Translations under genes and position numbers: made by a program
Shown here: one piece after another, positions 1 through 5,794 of the stretch
Position numbering within the stretch: the stretch's first letter is position 1
How the letters are laid out: every line of letters begins with the position of its first letter
Assembly (NCBI GenBank): GCA_035263645.1
Contig: DATFRD010000049.1
Location: forward strand, 1 to 6,932
Reading direction: 5' to 3'
Origin: CF-161 sp035263645
GTDB lineage: Bacteria; Chloroflexota; Dormibacteria; Dormibacterales; Dormibacteraceae
Length of the DNA: 6,932 bases
Notes under the pieces: generated by a model
Seen by the model: only the letters and a program-made list of their open reading frames with translations
Database searches by the model: none
What the model was told of the DNA's origin: nothing

Positions 1-2
1 CC

Positions 3-1259
3 GGGGGCTGCGGCGTCAACAACGCGTGCTTCGCGCAGCCAGGCTACGACGAGGTCACCGGCCGGGGCAGCCCGTTCATCCCCGCCCTGACCGCCGACAT
101 GGCTGGAGTGGGCACCCCGGCCCTGGAGGGCAACCTGGCGACGCAGGCGCCCACGCGGGTGCTGGACACACGTGGCACGATTGGCGGCCATCAGGGGGCG
201 ATGCAGCCCAACGAGACCTTCGGGCTGAACCTGCCCTCGCCGGCGGCCGGCGGCGCCGCGGTGGTCGTCAACGTGGGCGTCACGAACACGGCCACCGACG
301 GCTTCGCGCTCGTCTACCCGTGCGGGCAGCCCAGGCCCTTCGCGTCCACGGTCAACTTCCACGCGGGCCAGACGACGGCGGTCCTGACCCAGGTCCAGAT
401 CGGCGCCGGGTGCATGAACGTGTTCATGCACGGCGGTCCGGCCGACGTGTTCATCGACCTGGGGGGCTCCTACTCCGCGAGCCGGACGGGCTCGAGCGGC
501 CTCTACAACCCGCGGAGCACGCCGGTGAGGGCCATGGACACCCGGATCGGACAGGGCCACGCCGGCCCGTTCCAGCCCAACGAGGGCGCGCCTCTGACTG
601 TGGCCGGCAACTTCGGCATCAGCGCCGAGCCGAGCGCGGTCGTCCTCAACCTGACGGGCGTGATGAACACCGCCATCACCTACCTCTCCGTGTACCCGGC
701 AGTGTCGGGGTCCACCCCGTGTCCCGCGAACCACACGTCGTCCAACCTGAACCTGGCCGCTGGCCAGGTGCGGGCCAATCGCGTGATCGTGCAGGTGGGG
801 GACTCGGGCAGGATCTGCATCTACAACCTGGCGGGGACCGTGGACGTCGTCATCGACCTGGCCGGCTGGTACTCGGGCGGTGTATCCCCGGACACGACGG
901 GGCTGCTCTTCAGCCCCTGGTCACCGGTCCGCGTCTACGACAGCCGGCTTGCGGCGCCGCTGGGGCCCGGCACGACCCCCTGTCCGAGCGCCGACTTCGT
1001 CCTCCCGGTCCCGCCGGCGGTGAACGCCGTGTCGATGAACCTGACCGGCCTGGATGCCACCACCGGCACGTACATCGAGTCCTTCCCGACCAACCAGGCG
1101 CCGAGCCCGCCGACCTCTGACATCAACTTCGGACCAGGGGACATCCAGCCCAACCTCGTGATCACCAGGGTGGATCCCGGTACGCAGTCGATCACGATCT
1201 GCAACTTCGCAGGGACTATAGACTTCCTCAGCGACGTCAACGGCGTGTACCGGAGCTGA
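3..1259 (+). CDS. C-terminal part of a secreted S53 (sedolisin-like) peptidase with three C-terminal repeats, 5' partial
   Basis: The reading frame is open from the window edge, so the true start and the catalytic core lie upstream. About 418 residues are visible. The first ~30 contain A-Q-P-G-Y-D-E-V-T-G-R-G-S-P, which resembles the end of S53 peptidases (typically P-G-[YFW]-D-x-x-T-G-x-G-[ST]-P), where the Gly and Asp belong to the calcium site. This match is from memory of the family. No catalytic Glu, Asp or Ser is in view, so activity cannot be judged. The rest is three tandem beta-rich repeats (150-476, 522-875, 924-1256), each opening with P-[TV]-R-x-x-D-[ST]-R and closing near a D-[LV]-x-G-x-Y motif. 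Such repeats are common at the ends of secreted actinobacterial proteins; their function is not settled, and surface or carbohydrate attachment is a guess. There are eight visible cysteines, two before the repeats and two per repeat. A hairpin follows the stop by 4 nt. The methionine at 99 is internal, not a start. Confident as a CDS and for the repeats, fairly confident for S53. Confidence 0.78.
   Translation, partial: GGCGVNNACFAQPGYDEVTGRGSPFIPALTADMAGVGTPALEGNLATQAPTRVLDTRGTIGGHQGAMQPNETFGLNLPSPAAGGAAVVVNVGVTNTATDGFALVYPCGQPRPFASTVNFHAGQTTAVLTQVQIGAGCMNVFMHGGPADVFIDLGGSYSASRTGSSGLYNPRSTPVRAMDTRIGQGHAGPFQPNEGAPLTVAGNFGISAEPSAVVLNLTGVMNTAITYLSVYPAVSGSTPCPANHTSSNLNLAAGQVRANRVIVQVGDSGRICIYNLAGTVDVVIDLAGWYSGGVSPDTTGLLFSPWSPVRVYDSRLAAPLGPGTTPCPSADFVLPVPPAVNAVSMNLTGLDATTGTYIESFPTNQAPSPPTSDINFGPGDIQPNLVITRVDPGTQSITICNFAGTIDFLSDVNGVYRS
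150..476 (+). repeat. Protein repeat copy 1 (P-x-R-x-x-D-[ST]-R type)
   Basis: About 109 residues, opening with PTRVLDTRG and ending with DVFIDLGGSYS. Internal landmarks shared with the other copies are a V-V-V-N-V strand, a V-Y-P turn, an N-F-x-A-G-Q segment and a final strand leading to the D-L-x-G motif. It has one Cys just after V-Y-P and one in the penultimate strand (G-C-M-N). Confidence 0.75.
522..875 (+). repeat. Protein repeat copy 2 (P-x-R-x-x-D-[ST]-R type)
   Basis: About 118 residues, opening with PVRAMDTRIG and ending with VDVVIDLAGWYS. It follows copy 1 after a ~15-residue linker. This is the most typical copy, with V-V-L-N-L-T-G, S-V-Y-P, N-L-N-L-A-A-G-Q, N-R-V-I and I-Y-N-L-A-G-T all present. 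It has two cysteines (T-P-C-P and R-I-C-I-Y). Confidence 0.78.
924..1256 (+). repeat. Protein repeat copy 3 (P-x-R-x-x-D-[ST]-R type)
   Basis: About 111 residues, opening with PVRVYDSRLA and running to the C-terminus (NGVYRS). It keeps S-M-N-L-T-G, D-I-N-F-G-P-G-D, N-L-V-I and C-N-F-A-G-T-I-D. The usual D-L-x-G-x-Y ending has become D-V-N-G-V-Y. Its first Cys (T-T-P-C-P) is placed earlier than in copies 1 and 2. Confidence 0.75.
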
Positions 1260-1263
1260 GCTT

Positions 1264-1295
1264 CTGGGTGCCCGGACGCGCGTCCGGGCATCCAG
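1264..1295 (+). terminator. Strong GC hairpin after the S53-like gene, probable terminator
   Basis: Positions 1270-1289 form a perfect 20-nt palindrome (arms GCCCGGACGC and GCGTCCGGGC). Pairing continues outward through T1269-A1290, a G-T wobble at 1268/1291, then four more pairs to C1264-G1295. It begins 4 nt after the TGA stop. No T-run follows, so it would be a U-less terminator or an mRNA 3'-end stabiliser. As DNA it could also be a dyad for a binding protein. Confidence 0.6.
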
Positions 1296-1516
1296 CATCC
1301 CGTCCCGTCCGTTCCCTCCCGACAGTGAGATGCGGGAGCCCCACGCGGGTCCGTATCGCCCCACACAGGTGGGCGTCTGACTCAGGTGACGATGGGAGGA
1401 AGGTCCTCTTCTCTCCTCCGGCGTTGCCGGCTACGCTCCTCGCGTCCCTTCACAGAGCGCGGGGGTGCACGCAGCACAGGCTCTTCAAAGCGCTCGTCAC
1501 CTATGGAGAGGAAACC
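1296..1516 (+). other. Leader region upstream of the Tat-exported protein
   Basis: This gene-free stretch probably holds the promoter and 5' leader of the next gene. It contains three small inverted repeats: CGCCCCAC/GTGGGCG at 1357-1375 (one bulged C), GAGGA-AGG-TCCTC at 1396-1408, and CCGGC-GTT-GCCGG at 1418-1430. A TANNNT match (TACGCT, 1432-1437) could be a -10 box, but no good -35 sits 17 nt before it. A purine-rich run (1394-1403) can also pair partly with the pyrimidine run at 1411-1419, an alternative to the GAGGA hairpin. No known riboswitch class was recognised. Confidence 0.3.
1505..1510 (+). promoter_or_regulatory. Shine-Dalgarno site for the Tat-exported protein
   Basis: GGAGAG lies 6 nt before the ATG at 1517. 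It is the clearest ribosome binding site in the window and fixes this start over the in-frame GTG at 1268, which lies inside the upstream hairpin. Confidence 0.7.
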
Positions 1517-2479
1517 ATGCTCAACGAGAGCGATCCAGGCCGGTCACTGTCCAGACGCGCGCTCCTCAGGATGGGCGCGCTCACCGGGGCGGCCGGCGCC
1601 GCGGCCCTCGGCGCGGTGGGTCTGCCCAGCATCGCCGCGGCCGCGGGAAGCTCGCCGACGCCGGGCGTGAAGCCCACCGGCCCGGCGCTGAAGCCCGCCG
1701 TCGCCCCGAACGCGCCGGTGCCGCCCAACACGGTCATGAACGTAGTCGCCATCGCCGACTGGGCCGGCTACGACGGTCAGCTGACCTTTGTCGGCCCAAC
1801 GGGCCAGTTCGCGAACGGCGGCTTCATGCTGGCGGCGCTGAACATTCCCCCAGGCGCGTCCCCATTCGTGCTCTCCGCCTTCGGGACGTCCACCGGCGGT
1901 CAGACCTGGGACGTCATACTCCACGACGTCCTCAACAACACCCTCAGCGTGGTCGGTAGCGCTACGAGCGCCGCGGGAGCGAACCGGTTCGTGAACATCT
2001 CGCTCCCGACCACTCCCCTCGCGATCTACCAGCGACTCTTCATCCAGGCAATCCCGAGCGGGGACGCCAACAACGTCGTCAACGGCGTCGGCTACTTCTA
2101 CATCCCGGCGAACGCGGCGTTCCACCACATCCCACCCGCCAGGGCCTACGACTCGCGGCTGCACGACGGCCCGATCTCGGGCGGTCAGACCCGCACGATC
2201 TCGGTGGCCTCGACCACCGGCGGCGCCGCGCTCGTGCCGCAGACCGCGAGCGCGGTGGTCTACAACCTGACCGTGGCCGACACGGTCGCCTCGGGCTTCC
2301 TCGGCCTCTTCCCGGCCGGCACGGTATGGCCGGGCAACTCCTCGATCAACTGGTTCTTGACCGGCGAGATCGTGGCCAACGGCGGCATCGTCGCCCTCGG
2401 CGGCGATCGCCAGGTGAACGTGATCTGCGGCGGCGGCAGCACCGACTTCATCGTCGACGTCACGGGCTTCTTCCTCTAG
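1517..2479 (+). CDS. Tat-exported protein with one P-x-R-x-x-D-[ST]-R repeat, function unknown
   Basis: The 320-residue protein starts at the ATG with a good Shine-Dalgarno. Residues 11-19 read LSRRALLRM, a twin-arginine motif, followed by an Ala/Gly-rich hydrophobic stretch (about 20-43) with A-A-A before G44 as likely cleavage site. It is therefore probably exported folded by the Tat pathway. A Pro-rich linker (about 47-71) leads to an unrecognised, probably beta-rich domain (about 72-200, containing G-Y-D-G-Q-L-T-F-V-G and a later V-G-Y-F-Y-I-P). The last ~114 residues are one repeat of the kind found three times in the preceding gene. No catalytic motif, membrane anchor or sortase signal was seen. 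There is a single cysteine, C304, in the last strands of the repeat. The upstream hairpin and own leader suggest a separate transcription unit, and a strong hairpin follows. A surface or matrix protein is an inference. Confidence 0.88.
   Translation: MLNESDPGRSLSRRALLRMGALTGAAGAAALGAVGLPSIAAAAGSSPTPGVKPTGPALKPAVAPNAPVPPNTVMNVVAIADWAGYDGQLTFVGPTGQFANGGFMLAALNIPPGASPFVLSAFGTSTGGQTWDVILHDVLNNTLSVVGSATSAAGANRFVNISLPTTPLAIYQRLFIQAIPSGDANNVVNGVGYFYIPANAAFHHIPPARAYDSRLHDGPISGGQTRTISVASTTGGAALVPQTASAVVYNLTVADTVASGFLGLFPAGTVWPGNSSINWFLTGEIVANGGIVALGGDRQVNVICGGGSTDFIVDVTGFFL
2135..2476 (+). repeat. Protein repeat copy 4, in the Tat-exported protein
   Basis: About 114 residues, opening with PARAYDSRLH and ending with DFIVDVTGFFL at the C-terminus. 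It shares V-V-Y-N-L-T-V, L-F-P-A-G-T, S-S-I-N-W and the closing S-T-D-F-I-V-D-V-T-G segment with the repeats of the upstream gene. It has diverged enough that no long DNA identity with those copies is evident by eye. Confidence 0.72.
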
Positions 2480-2490
2480 GTCGGTTACGT

Positions 2491-2521
2491 GCGGCGGGGG
2501 AGCGCTCCGCTCTCCCGCCGT
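2491..2521 (+). terminator. Strong GC hairpin after the Tat-protein gene, probable terminator
   Basis: Arms 2492-2504 and 2508-2520 pair over 13 positions with one G-T wobble (2499/2513) and a 3-nt CTC loop; G2491-T2521 may add a wobble. It starts 11 nt after the TAG stop at 2477-2479. There is no T-run after the stem, as with the other hairpins here. It separates the secreted-protein genes from the glycan genes. Confidence 0.65.
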
Positions 2522-2557
2522 CGCCGGCGGCTGGCGCCGCGTGCGGGCGAGCAGGCA

Positions 2558-2563
2558 TACTGT
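2558..2563 (+). promoter_or_regulatory. -10 box (TACTGT) for a leaderless methyltransferase mRNA
   Basis: TACTGT fits the actinobacterial TANNNT -10 pattern and ends 6 nt before the ATG at 2570. Transcription would then start at or next to the A of the start codon, giving a leaderless mRNA. No Shine-Dalgarno is present, which agrees. No convincing -35 box was found. Confidence 0.45.
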
Positions 2564-2569
2564 CCGGCC

Positions 2570-3250
2570 ATGCCGGTGCCGACCCTGGACTCGCCGCAGC
2601 ACCTGGACCAGATATACAGCAGCCGCTTCAGCGACGCCGACGCGATGCGCAAGGACGCCATCTGGCGGGAGATCGCGGCGTACCTCCAGCGCTTCGTCGA
2701 CCCCGGGGCGGCCGTGGTGGACATCGCGTGCGACAGGGGCGACTTCATCCGCAACATCAGGGCGCGCGAGAAGTGGGGGACCGATCTCCGGGACGTCTCG
2801 ACCCACCTGGACGGCGACGTCCGCTTCGTCCAGGCCGACGGCCTGGGCCTCGCGGCCGTACTCCCCGGCGGCCACTTCGACGTCGCTTTCATGAGCAACT
2901 ACCTGGAGCACCTTCCCTCCGGCGACGCCGTCGTGCGGCAGCTGGAGGTCGCCCGCGAGCTGTTGAAGCCGGGCGGCCGCGTCATCGTGCTGCAGCCCAA
3001 CGTGCGGCTGGTGGGCGGACGCTACTGGGACTTCATCGACCACAGCGTGGCGCTGACCGAACGCAGCCTGGAGGAGGCGGCCCACCTCGCGGGCCTGAGG
3101 ACCGTGCGTACGATCGTGCGCTTCCTCCCCTTCACCACCAAGAGCCGGCTGCCGCAGCATCCCGGGCTGGTGCGAGCCTACCTGGCCCTGCCTCCGGTCT
3201 GGCTGCTCCTCGGCAAGCAGACCCTCTACCTGGCCGAGCGGCCGGCCTGA
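2570..3250 (+). CDS. Class I SAM-dependent methyltransferase
   Basis: The 226-residue protein has the Rossmann-type methyltransferase order: motif I V-V-D-I-A-C-D-R-G-D-F (49-59), an acidic D72 at the end of the second strand for the SAM ribose, V-Q-A-D-G (87-91), F-D-V-A-F-M-S-N-Y-L-E-H-L (103-115) and L-L-K-P-G-G-R-V-I-V-L-Q-P-N (131-144). Motif I departs from the usual D-x-G-C-G-x-G, with Ala and Asp at the first two Gly positions, but keeps the last Gly. The substrate cannot be told from sequence. Its place before two glycosyltransferases and ugd suggests a sugar or lipid-linked glycan intermediate. The C-terminus (about 198-220) is fairly hydrophobic and may touch the membrane. The ATG at 2570 is chosen over the in-frame GTG at 2489 because the GTG lies beside the hairpin stem and would add an Arg-rich tail, while the ATG is next to a good -10 box. 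A hairpin follows the stop. Confidence 0.85.
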   Translation: MPVPTLDSPQHLDQIYSSRFSDADAMRKDAIWREIAAYLQRFVDPGAAVVDIACDRGDFIRNIRAREKWGTDLRDVSTHLDGDVRFVQADGLGLAAVLPGGHFDVAFMSNYLEHLPSGDAVVRQLEVARELLKPGGRVIVLQPNVRLVGGRYWDFIDHSVALTERSLEEAAHLAGLRTVRTIVRFLPFTTKSRLPQHPGLVRAYLALPPVWLLLGKQTLYLAERPA

Positions 3251-3255
3251 CGCCC

Positions 3256-3282
3256 GCCGCGGTCCGTGCGCTCACCCGCGGC
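3256..3282 (+). terminator. Hairpin after the methyltransferase gene, possible terminator
   Basis: GCCGCGG (3256-3262) pairs perfectly with CCGCGGC (3276-3282). Inside the loop GTG (3266-3268) pairs with CAC (3273-3275), giving ten pairs with a 3-nt bulge. It starts 5 nt after the stop and lacks a T-run. It is weaker than the hairpins at 1264 and 2491. Confidence 0.4.
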
Positions 3283-3317
3283 AGGCGAGCGCGGTAGGAG
3301 AGCACACTTACCTGCCC

Positions 3318-4430
3318 ATGGCAGCCAGCCCGGCCGATCGGCCCCGGGTCTTGCTCGACGCCCGGCCGCTGCAGACGGCGCACGCCCAGCGGGGCATCGG
3401 CTCCTACGTTCGCGGCCTGGTGGTCGGCCTACTGGAGGCGGGCTTCGACCGCCGCACGGCGCTGCTGTTCGACGCCGGGCAGCCGCTGCCGGCGGTGCCG
3501 GCCGGTCGCTTCGTCGCCCACGTGGTCCGGCGCCGCTACCGCGGCCGGCTCGGCCTCTACGAGGAGGCCGCGGCCATGGGCCGCGACCTCGAACGGCTGC
3601 GGCCGGCGCTCTATCACGCCACGACCCTGGCCCTGCCCAGCCGCAGCCAGGTGCCGCTGGTGGCCACCGCCCACGACCTGATCCCCTGGGCCCTCGGCGG
3701 TCCGGCCCTGCTGGGCGAACGCACCCGCTGGTGGGTGGGGCGGCGGCTGCTGCGACGAGCCGACCTCGTTATCGTGCCGTCGGAGGCCACCGGTCGCGAT
3801 GCGACGAGGCTCGCCGGCGTGGCCGGGGACCGACTGGAGGTCATCCCGGAGGGCGTGGCCGCCGGCTTCGCTCCGGCCGAGGGCGCCGCTGAGCGCCTGG
3901 CCGAGCGCCACGGCCTCTCCGGCCCGTTCCTCCTGTTCGTCGGAGCCCTCGACGTGCGCAAGGACCCGCGGGCACTGCTGCGAGCGTGGCGCGTCGGGCG
4001 GGCGGCCGGCGCTGACGCGGCGCTCGTCCTGGCCGGAGCCGCCGGCAGCCAGGCGCCCGCGGACCTGGGCGGCGTACGGCTCCTCGGCTACGTGGACAAC
4101 GCCACGCTGGTCGATCTCTACTCGGCGGCGGCCTGCCTGGTCTTCCCGAGCCGGTACGAGGGCTTCGGCCTGCCCCTGCTGGAGGCCATGGCGTGCGGCT
4201 GCCCGGTGGTGGCCTACCGCAACTCGAGCCTGCCCGAGGTGGCGGGCGACGCGGCGGTCCTCGTGGACGACGGCGACGCGGACGCCCTGGGCCAGGCGGC
4301 TGCTTCTGTCGTCATGGATCCGAACCGGGCCGCGCGGCTGCGGAAGGCGGGCCTCGCCAGGGCCGCGGAGTTCTCCTGGCTCCGCTGCGCGCGAGCCACT
4401 GTCGCGGTCTACGAGCGCCTCCTGGGATAA
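3318..4430 (+). CDS. GT4-family glycosyltransferase (GT-B fold)
   Basis: The 370-residue protein has the layout of GT4 retaining glycosyltransferases, which move a sugar from a nucleotide donor to a lipid-linked or growing glycan at the cytoplasmic face. The N-terminal domain has V-L-L-D-A-R-P-L (11-18), the R-G-I-G-S-Y loop (25-30) and A-H-D-L (118-121). The linker carries I-V-P-S-E-A and V-I-P-E-G-V. The C-terminal donor domain has F-V-G-A-L-D-V-R-K-D-P, with the usual basic residue at K215, L-L-G-Y-V-D and the E-x7-E motif in Y-E-G-F-G-L-P-L-L-E-A-M (E281, E289). It resembles the mannosyl- and rhamnosyltransferase branch, but donor and acceptor cannot be assigned. Length is normal. No Shine-Dalgarno lies at the right distance: an AGGAG at 3296-3300 is 17 nt before the ATG, and no nearer ATG, GTG or TTG exists in frame. 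TTACCT at 3308-3313 is a poor -10 match. The ugd start lies 9 nt after its stop. Confidence 0.9.
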   Translation: MAASPADRPRVLLDARPLQTAHAQRGIGSYVRGLVVGLLEAGFDRRTALLFDAGQPLPAVPAGRFVAHVVRRRYRGRLGLYEEAAAMGRDLERLRPALYHATTLALPSRSQVPLVATAHDLIPWALGGPALLGERTRWWVGRRLLRRADLVIVPSEATGRDATRLAGVAGDRLEVIPEGVAAGFAPAEGAAERLAERHGLSGPFLLFVGALDVRKDPRALLRAWRVGRAAGADAALVLAGAAGSQAPADLGGVRLLGYVDNATLVDLYSAAACLVFPSRYEGFGLPLLEAMACGCPVVAYRNSSLPEVAGDAAVLVDDGDADALGQAAASVVMDPNRAARLRKAGLARAAEFSWLRCARATVAVYERLLG

Positions 4431-4431
4431 T
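4426..4431 (+). promoter_or_regulatory. Possible -10 box (GATAAT) for ugd, built over the GT4 stop codon
   Basis: GATAAT matches TATAAT at five of six positions and contains the TAA stop of the preceding gene. It ends 8 nt before the GTG at 4440, so a transcript would start a base or two upstream of, or at, the start codon. There is no Shine-Dalgarno for ugd. No -35 match was found, and the resemblance may partly come from the stop codon itself. Confidence 0.33.
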
Positions 4432-4439
4432 CCACCAGC

Positions 4440-5732
4440 GTGAGCCAGATCGCGGTCGCCGGCGCGGGCTACGTGGGGCTGACGACCGCCGCCTGCCTTG
4501 CCGACCTCGGCAACGACGTCTGTGTGATCGAGATCGACCAGGACAAGGTGCGGGCGCTGAGGCGCCACCGGCTGCACTTCTACGAGCCGGGCCTGCAGGA
4601 GATGATCGAGCGCAACTCGCGGGCCGGCCGCATGCGCTTCACGACCTCGTACGCGGAGGCCATCCCGGGGGCGGAGTTCGCGTTCGTGGCGGTGCCGACG
4701 CCCGAGGGGCAGAACGGCGAGGCCGACCTCAGCTGCGTCGAGCAGGCCGCCTGCTCGATCGCCCAGAACCTCGACGGACCGCTCGTCGTCGTCAACAAGT
4801 CGACCGTGCCCATCGGCACCGGCGACGTCGTGTCAGAGGTCATCAAGCGCTTCAACACGCACTTCCCGGTCGACGTGGTGTCGAACCCCGAGTTCCTGCG
4901 CGAGGGGGCGGCCCTCCAGGACTTCATGAGCCCGGACCGGGTTGTGATCGGCGCCCACAACCGGGAGGCCGCCGAGAAGGTGGCCAGGCTGTACGAGCCG
5001 CTGCAGGCGCCCGTCCTGCTCTACAGCCTGTACACGGCCGAGATGGTCAAGTACGCCTCCAACGCCTTCCTGGCCGCCCGCATCTCGTTCATCAACGAGA
5101 TCGCCCGCATCTGCGAGCGCGTCGACGCGGACGCCAAGCTCGTGGCGGAGGGCATGGGCCTGGACCGGCGCATCGGGCCCCACTTCCTCGACGCCGGCAT
5201 CGGCTACGGCGGGTCCTGCTTCCCGAAGGACGTCAAGGCGCTGGCGGCCATCGCCGAGCAGTACGCCTACCACCCCGAGCTGCTGCACGCCGTCATGGAC
5301 ATCAACCGGGACCAGCGCACCCTGGTCGTGGAGAAGCTGCGCGAGTGCCTCGGCAGCCTGCGCGGCCAGGTCGTGGGAATGCTCGGCCTGGCCTTCAAGC
5401 CCAACACGGACGACATGCGCGAGGCGCCGAGCGTCGAGATCGCGCAGGCGCTCCTGAAAAGGGGAGCCACCGTCAGGGCCTACGACCCGGCGGCGATGGA
5501 GAAGGCGAGCCAGATCCTGCCGGACGTGGAGTACCGGCGCAACGCCCAGGCGGTGGCCAGGGGCGCCGACGCGCTCGTGGTCGTGACCGAGTGGAACGAG
5601 TTCAAGCAGCTGGACCTGCTGCGGCTCAAGCGCCTCATGCGGCGGCCCGTCGTGGTGGACGGGCGGAACATCTACGACCCTGCCGAGATGCGGCGGCTGG
5701 GCTTCGTGTACCGCGGCATCGGCCGGAACTGA
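4440..5732 (+). CDS. ugd: UDP-glucose 6-dehydrogenase
   Basis: The 430-residue cytosolic enzyme oxidises UDP-glucose to UDP-glucuronate with two NAD+, giving an acidic sugar donor. The N-terminal NAD domain has G-A-G-Y-V-G (8-13) and an acidic end of strand 2 (E-I-D, D33). Further family motifs are A-V-P-T-P (79-83 region), N-K-S-T-V-P-I-G-T-G and N-P-E-F-L-R-E-G (E151). The helix segment A-E-M-V-K-Y-A-S-N-A-F-L-A supplies K204 and N208, and G-Y-G-G-S-C-F-P-K-D supplies the nucleophile C260 and D264. These positions coincide with the numbering I recall for the Streptococcus pyogenes enzyme. The C-terminal domain has G-L-A-F-K-P-N-T-D-D-M-R-E-A-P-S and ends with D-G-R-N-I-Y-D-P and Y-R-G-I-G-R. 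All key residues are present and length is normal. The GTG start is chosen because S-Q-I-A-V-A-G-A-G-Y-V-G then begins the fold directly. GDP-mannose or UDP-ManNAc dehydrogenase is less likely given these motifs. Confidence 0.96.
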   Translation: MSQIAVAGAGYVGLTTAACLADLGNDVCVIEIDQDKVRALRRHRLHFYEPGLQEMIERNSRAGRMRFTTSYAEAIPGAEFAFVAVPTPEGQNGEADLSCVEQAACSIAQNLDGPLVVVNKSTVPIGTGDVVSEVIKRFNTHFPVDVVSNPEFLREGAALQDFMSPDRVVIGAHNREAAEKVARLYEPLQAPVLLYSLYTAEMVKYASNAFLAARISFINEIARICERVDADAKLVAEGMGLDRRIGPHFLDAGIGYGGSCFPKDVKALAAIAEQYAYHPELLHAVMDINRDQRTLVVEKLRECLGSLRGQVVGMLGLAFKPNTDDMREAPSVEIAQALLKRGATVRAYDPAAMEKASQILPDVEYRRNAQAVARGADALVVVTEWNEFKQLDLLRLKRLMRRPVVVDGRNIYDPAEMRRLGFVYRGIGRN

Positions 5733-5749
5733 GCCCGAGGTTCGGGCTC
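5731..5749 (+). terminator. Hairpin overlapping the ugd stop codon, probable terminator
   Basis: GAGCCCGA (5731-5738) and TCGGGCTC (5742-5749) form a perfect 8-bp stem with a 3-nt GGT loop. The stem begins on the second base of the TGA stop (5730-5732). No T-run follows. The next 45 nt to the GT2 gene hold a repeated CTCGGG (5768-5778) and nothing else recognisable. Confidence 0.5.
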
Positions 5750-5794
5750 CGCGCCTACGACGGGCGCTCGGGCTCGGGCATCATGTGACGGACC

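Noticed and set aside
26..1120. Overlapping + strand frame of 364 codons
   Set aside because: It is Arg/Gly/Pro-rich with no motif, while the frame at 3-1259 shows regular repeats and an S53-like segment.
1468..1514. Possible cyclic-di-GMP riboswitch (short resemblance around GCACAGG and CAAAGC)
   Set aside because: Only short pieces match from memory. The conserved stems and later conserved segments of that class are not present at the right spacing before the ATG.
1268..1516. Upstream GTG start for the Tat-exported protein
   Set aside because: It would begin inside the palindromic hairpin and add 83 residues ahead of a clear Tat signal. The ATG at 1517 has a good Shine-Dalgarno.
2489..2569. 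Upstream GTG start for the methyltransferase
   Set aside because: The codon abuts the hairpin after the previous gene and would add an Arg-rich 27-residue tail. The ATG at 2570 fits a leaderless start.
1544..3160. Long open frame on the - strand (538 codons)
   Set aside because: It lies opposite two well-supported genes and a strong hairpin, its translation is Arg/Gly/Asp/His/Val-rich low-complexity with no recognisable motif, and long antisense frames are expected at this GC content.
3429..4577. Long open frame on the - strand (382 codons)
   Set aside because: It is antisense to the GT4 gene and the start of ugd, which have full family motifs. Its composition is that of a GC shadow frame.
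4193..5788. Overlapping + strand frame of 531 codons across GT4 and ugd
   Set aside because: It covers parts of two motif-complete genes in another frame and has shadow-type composition.
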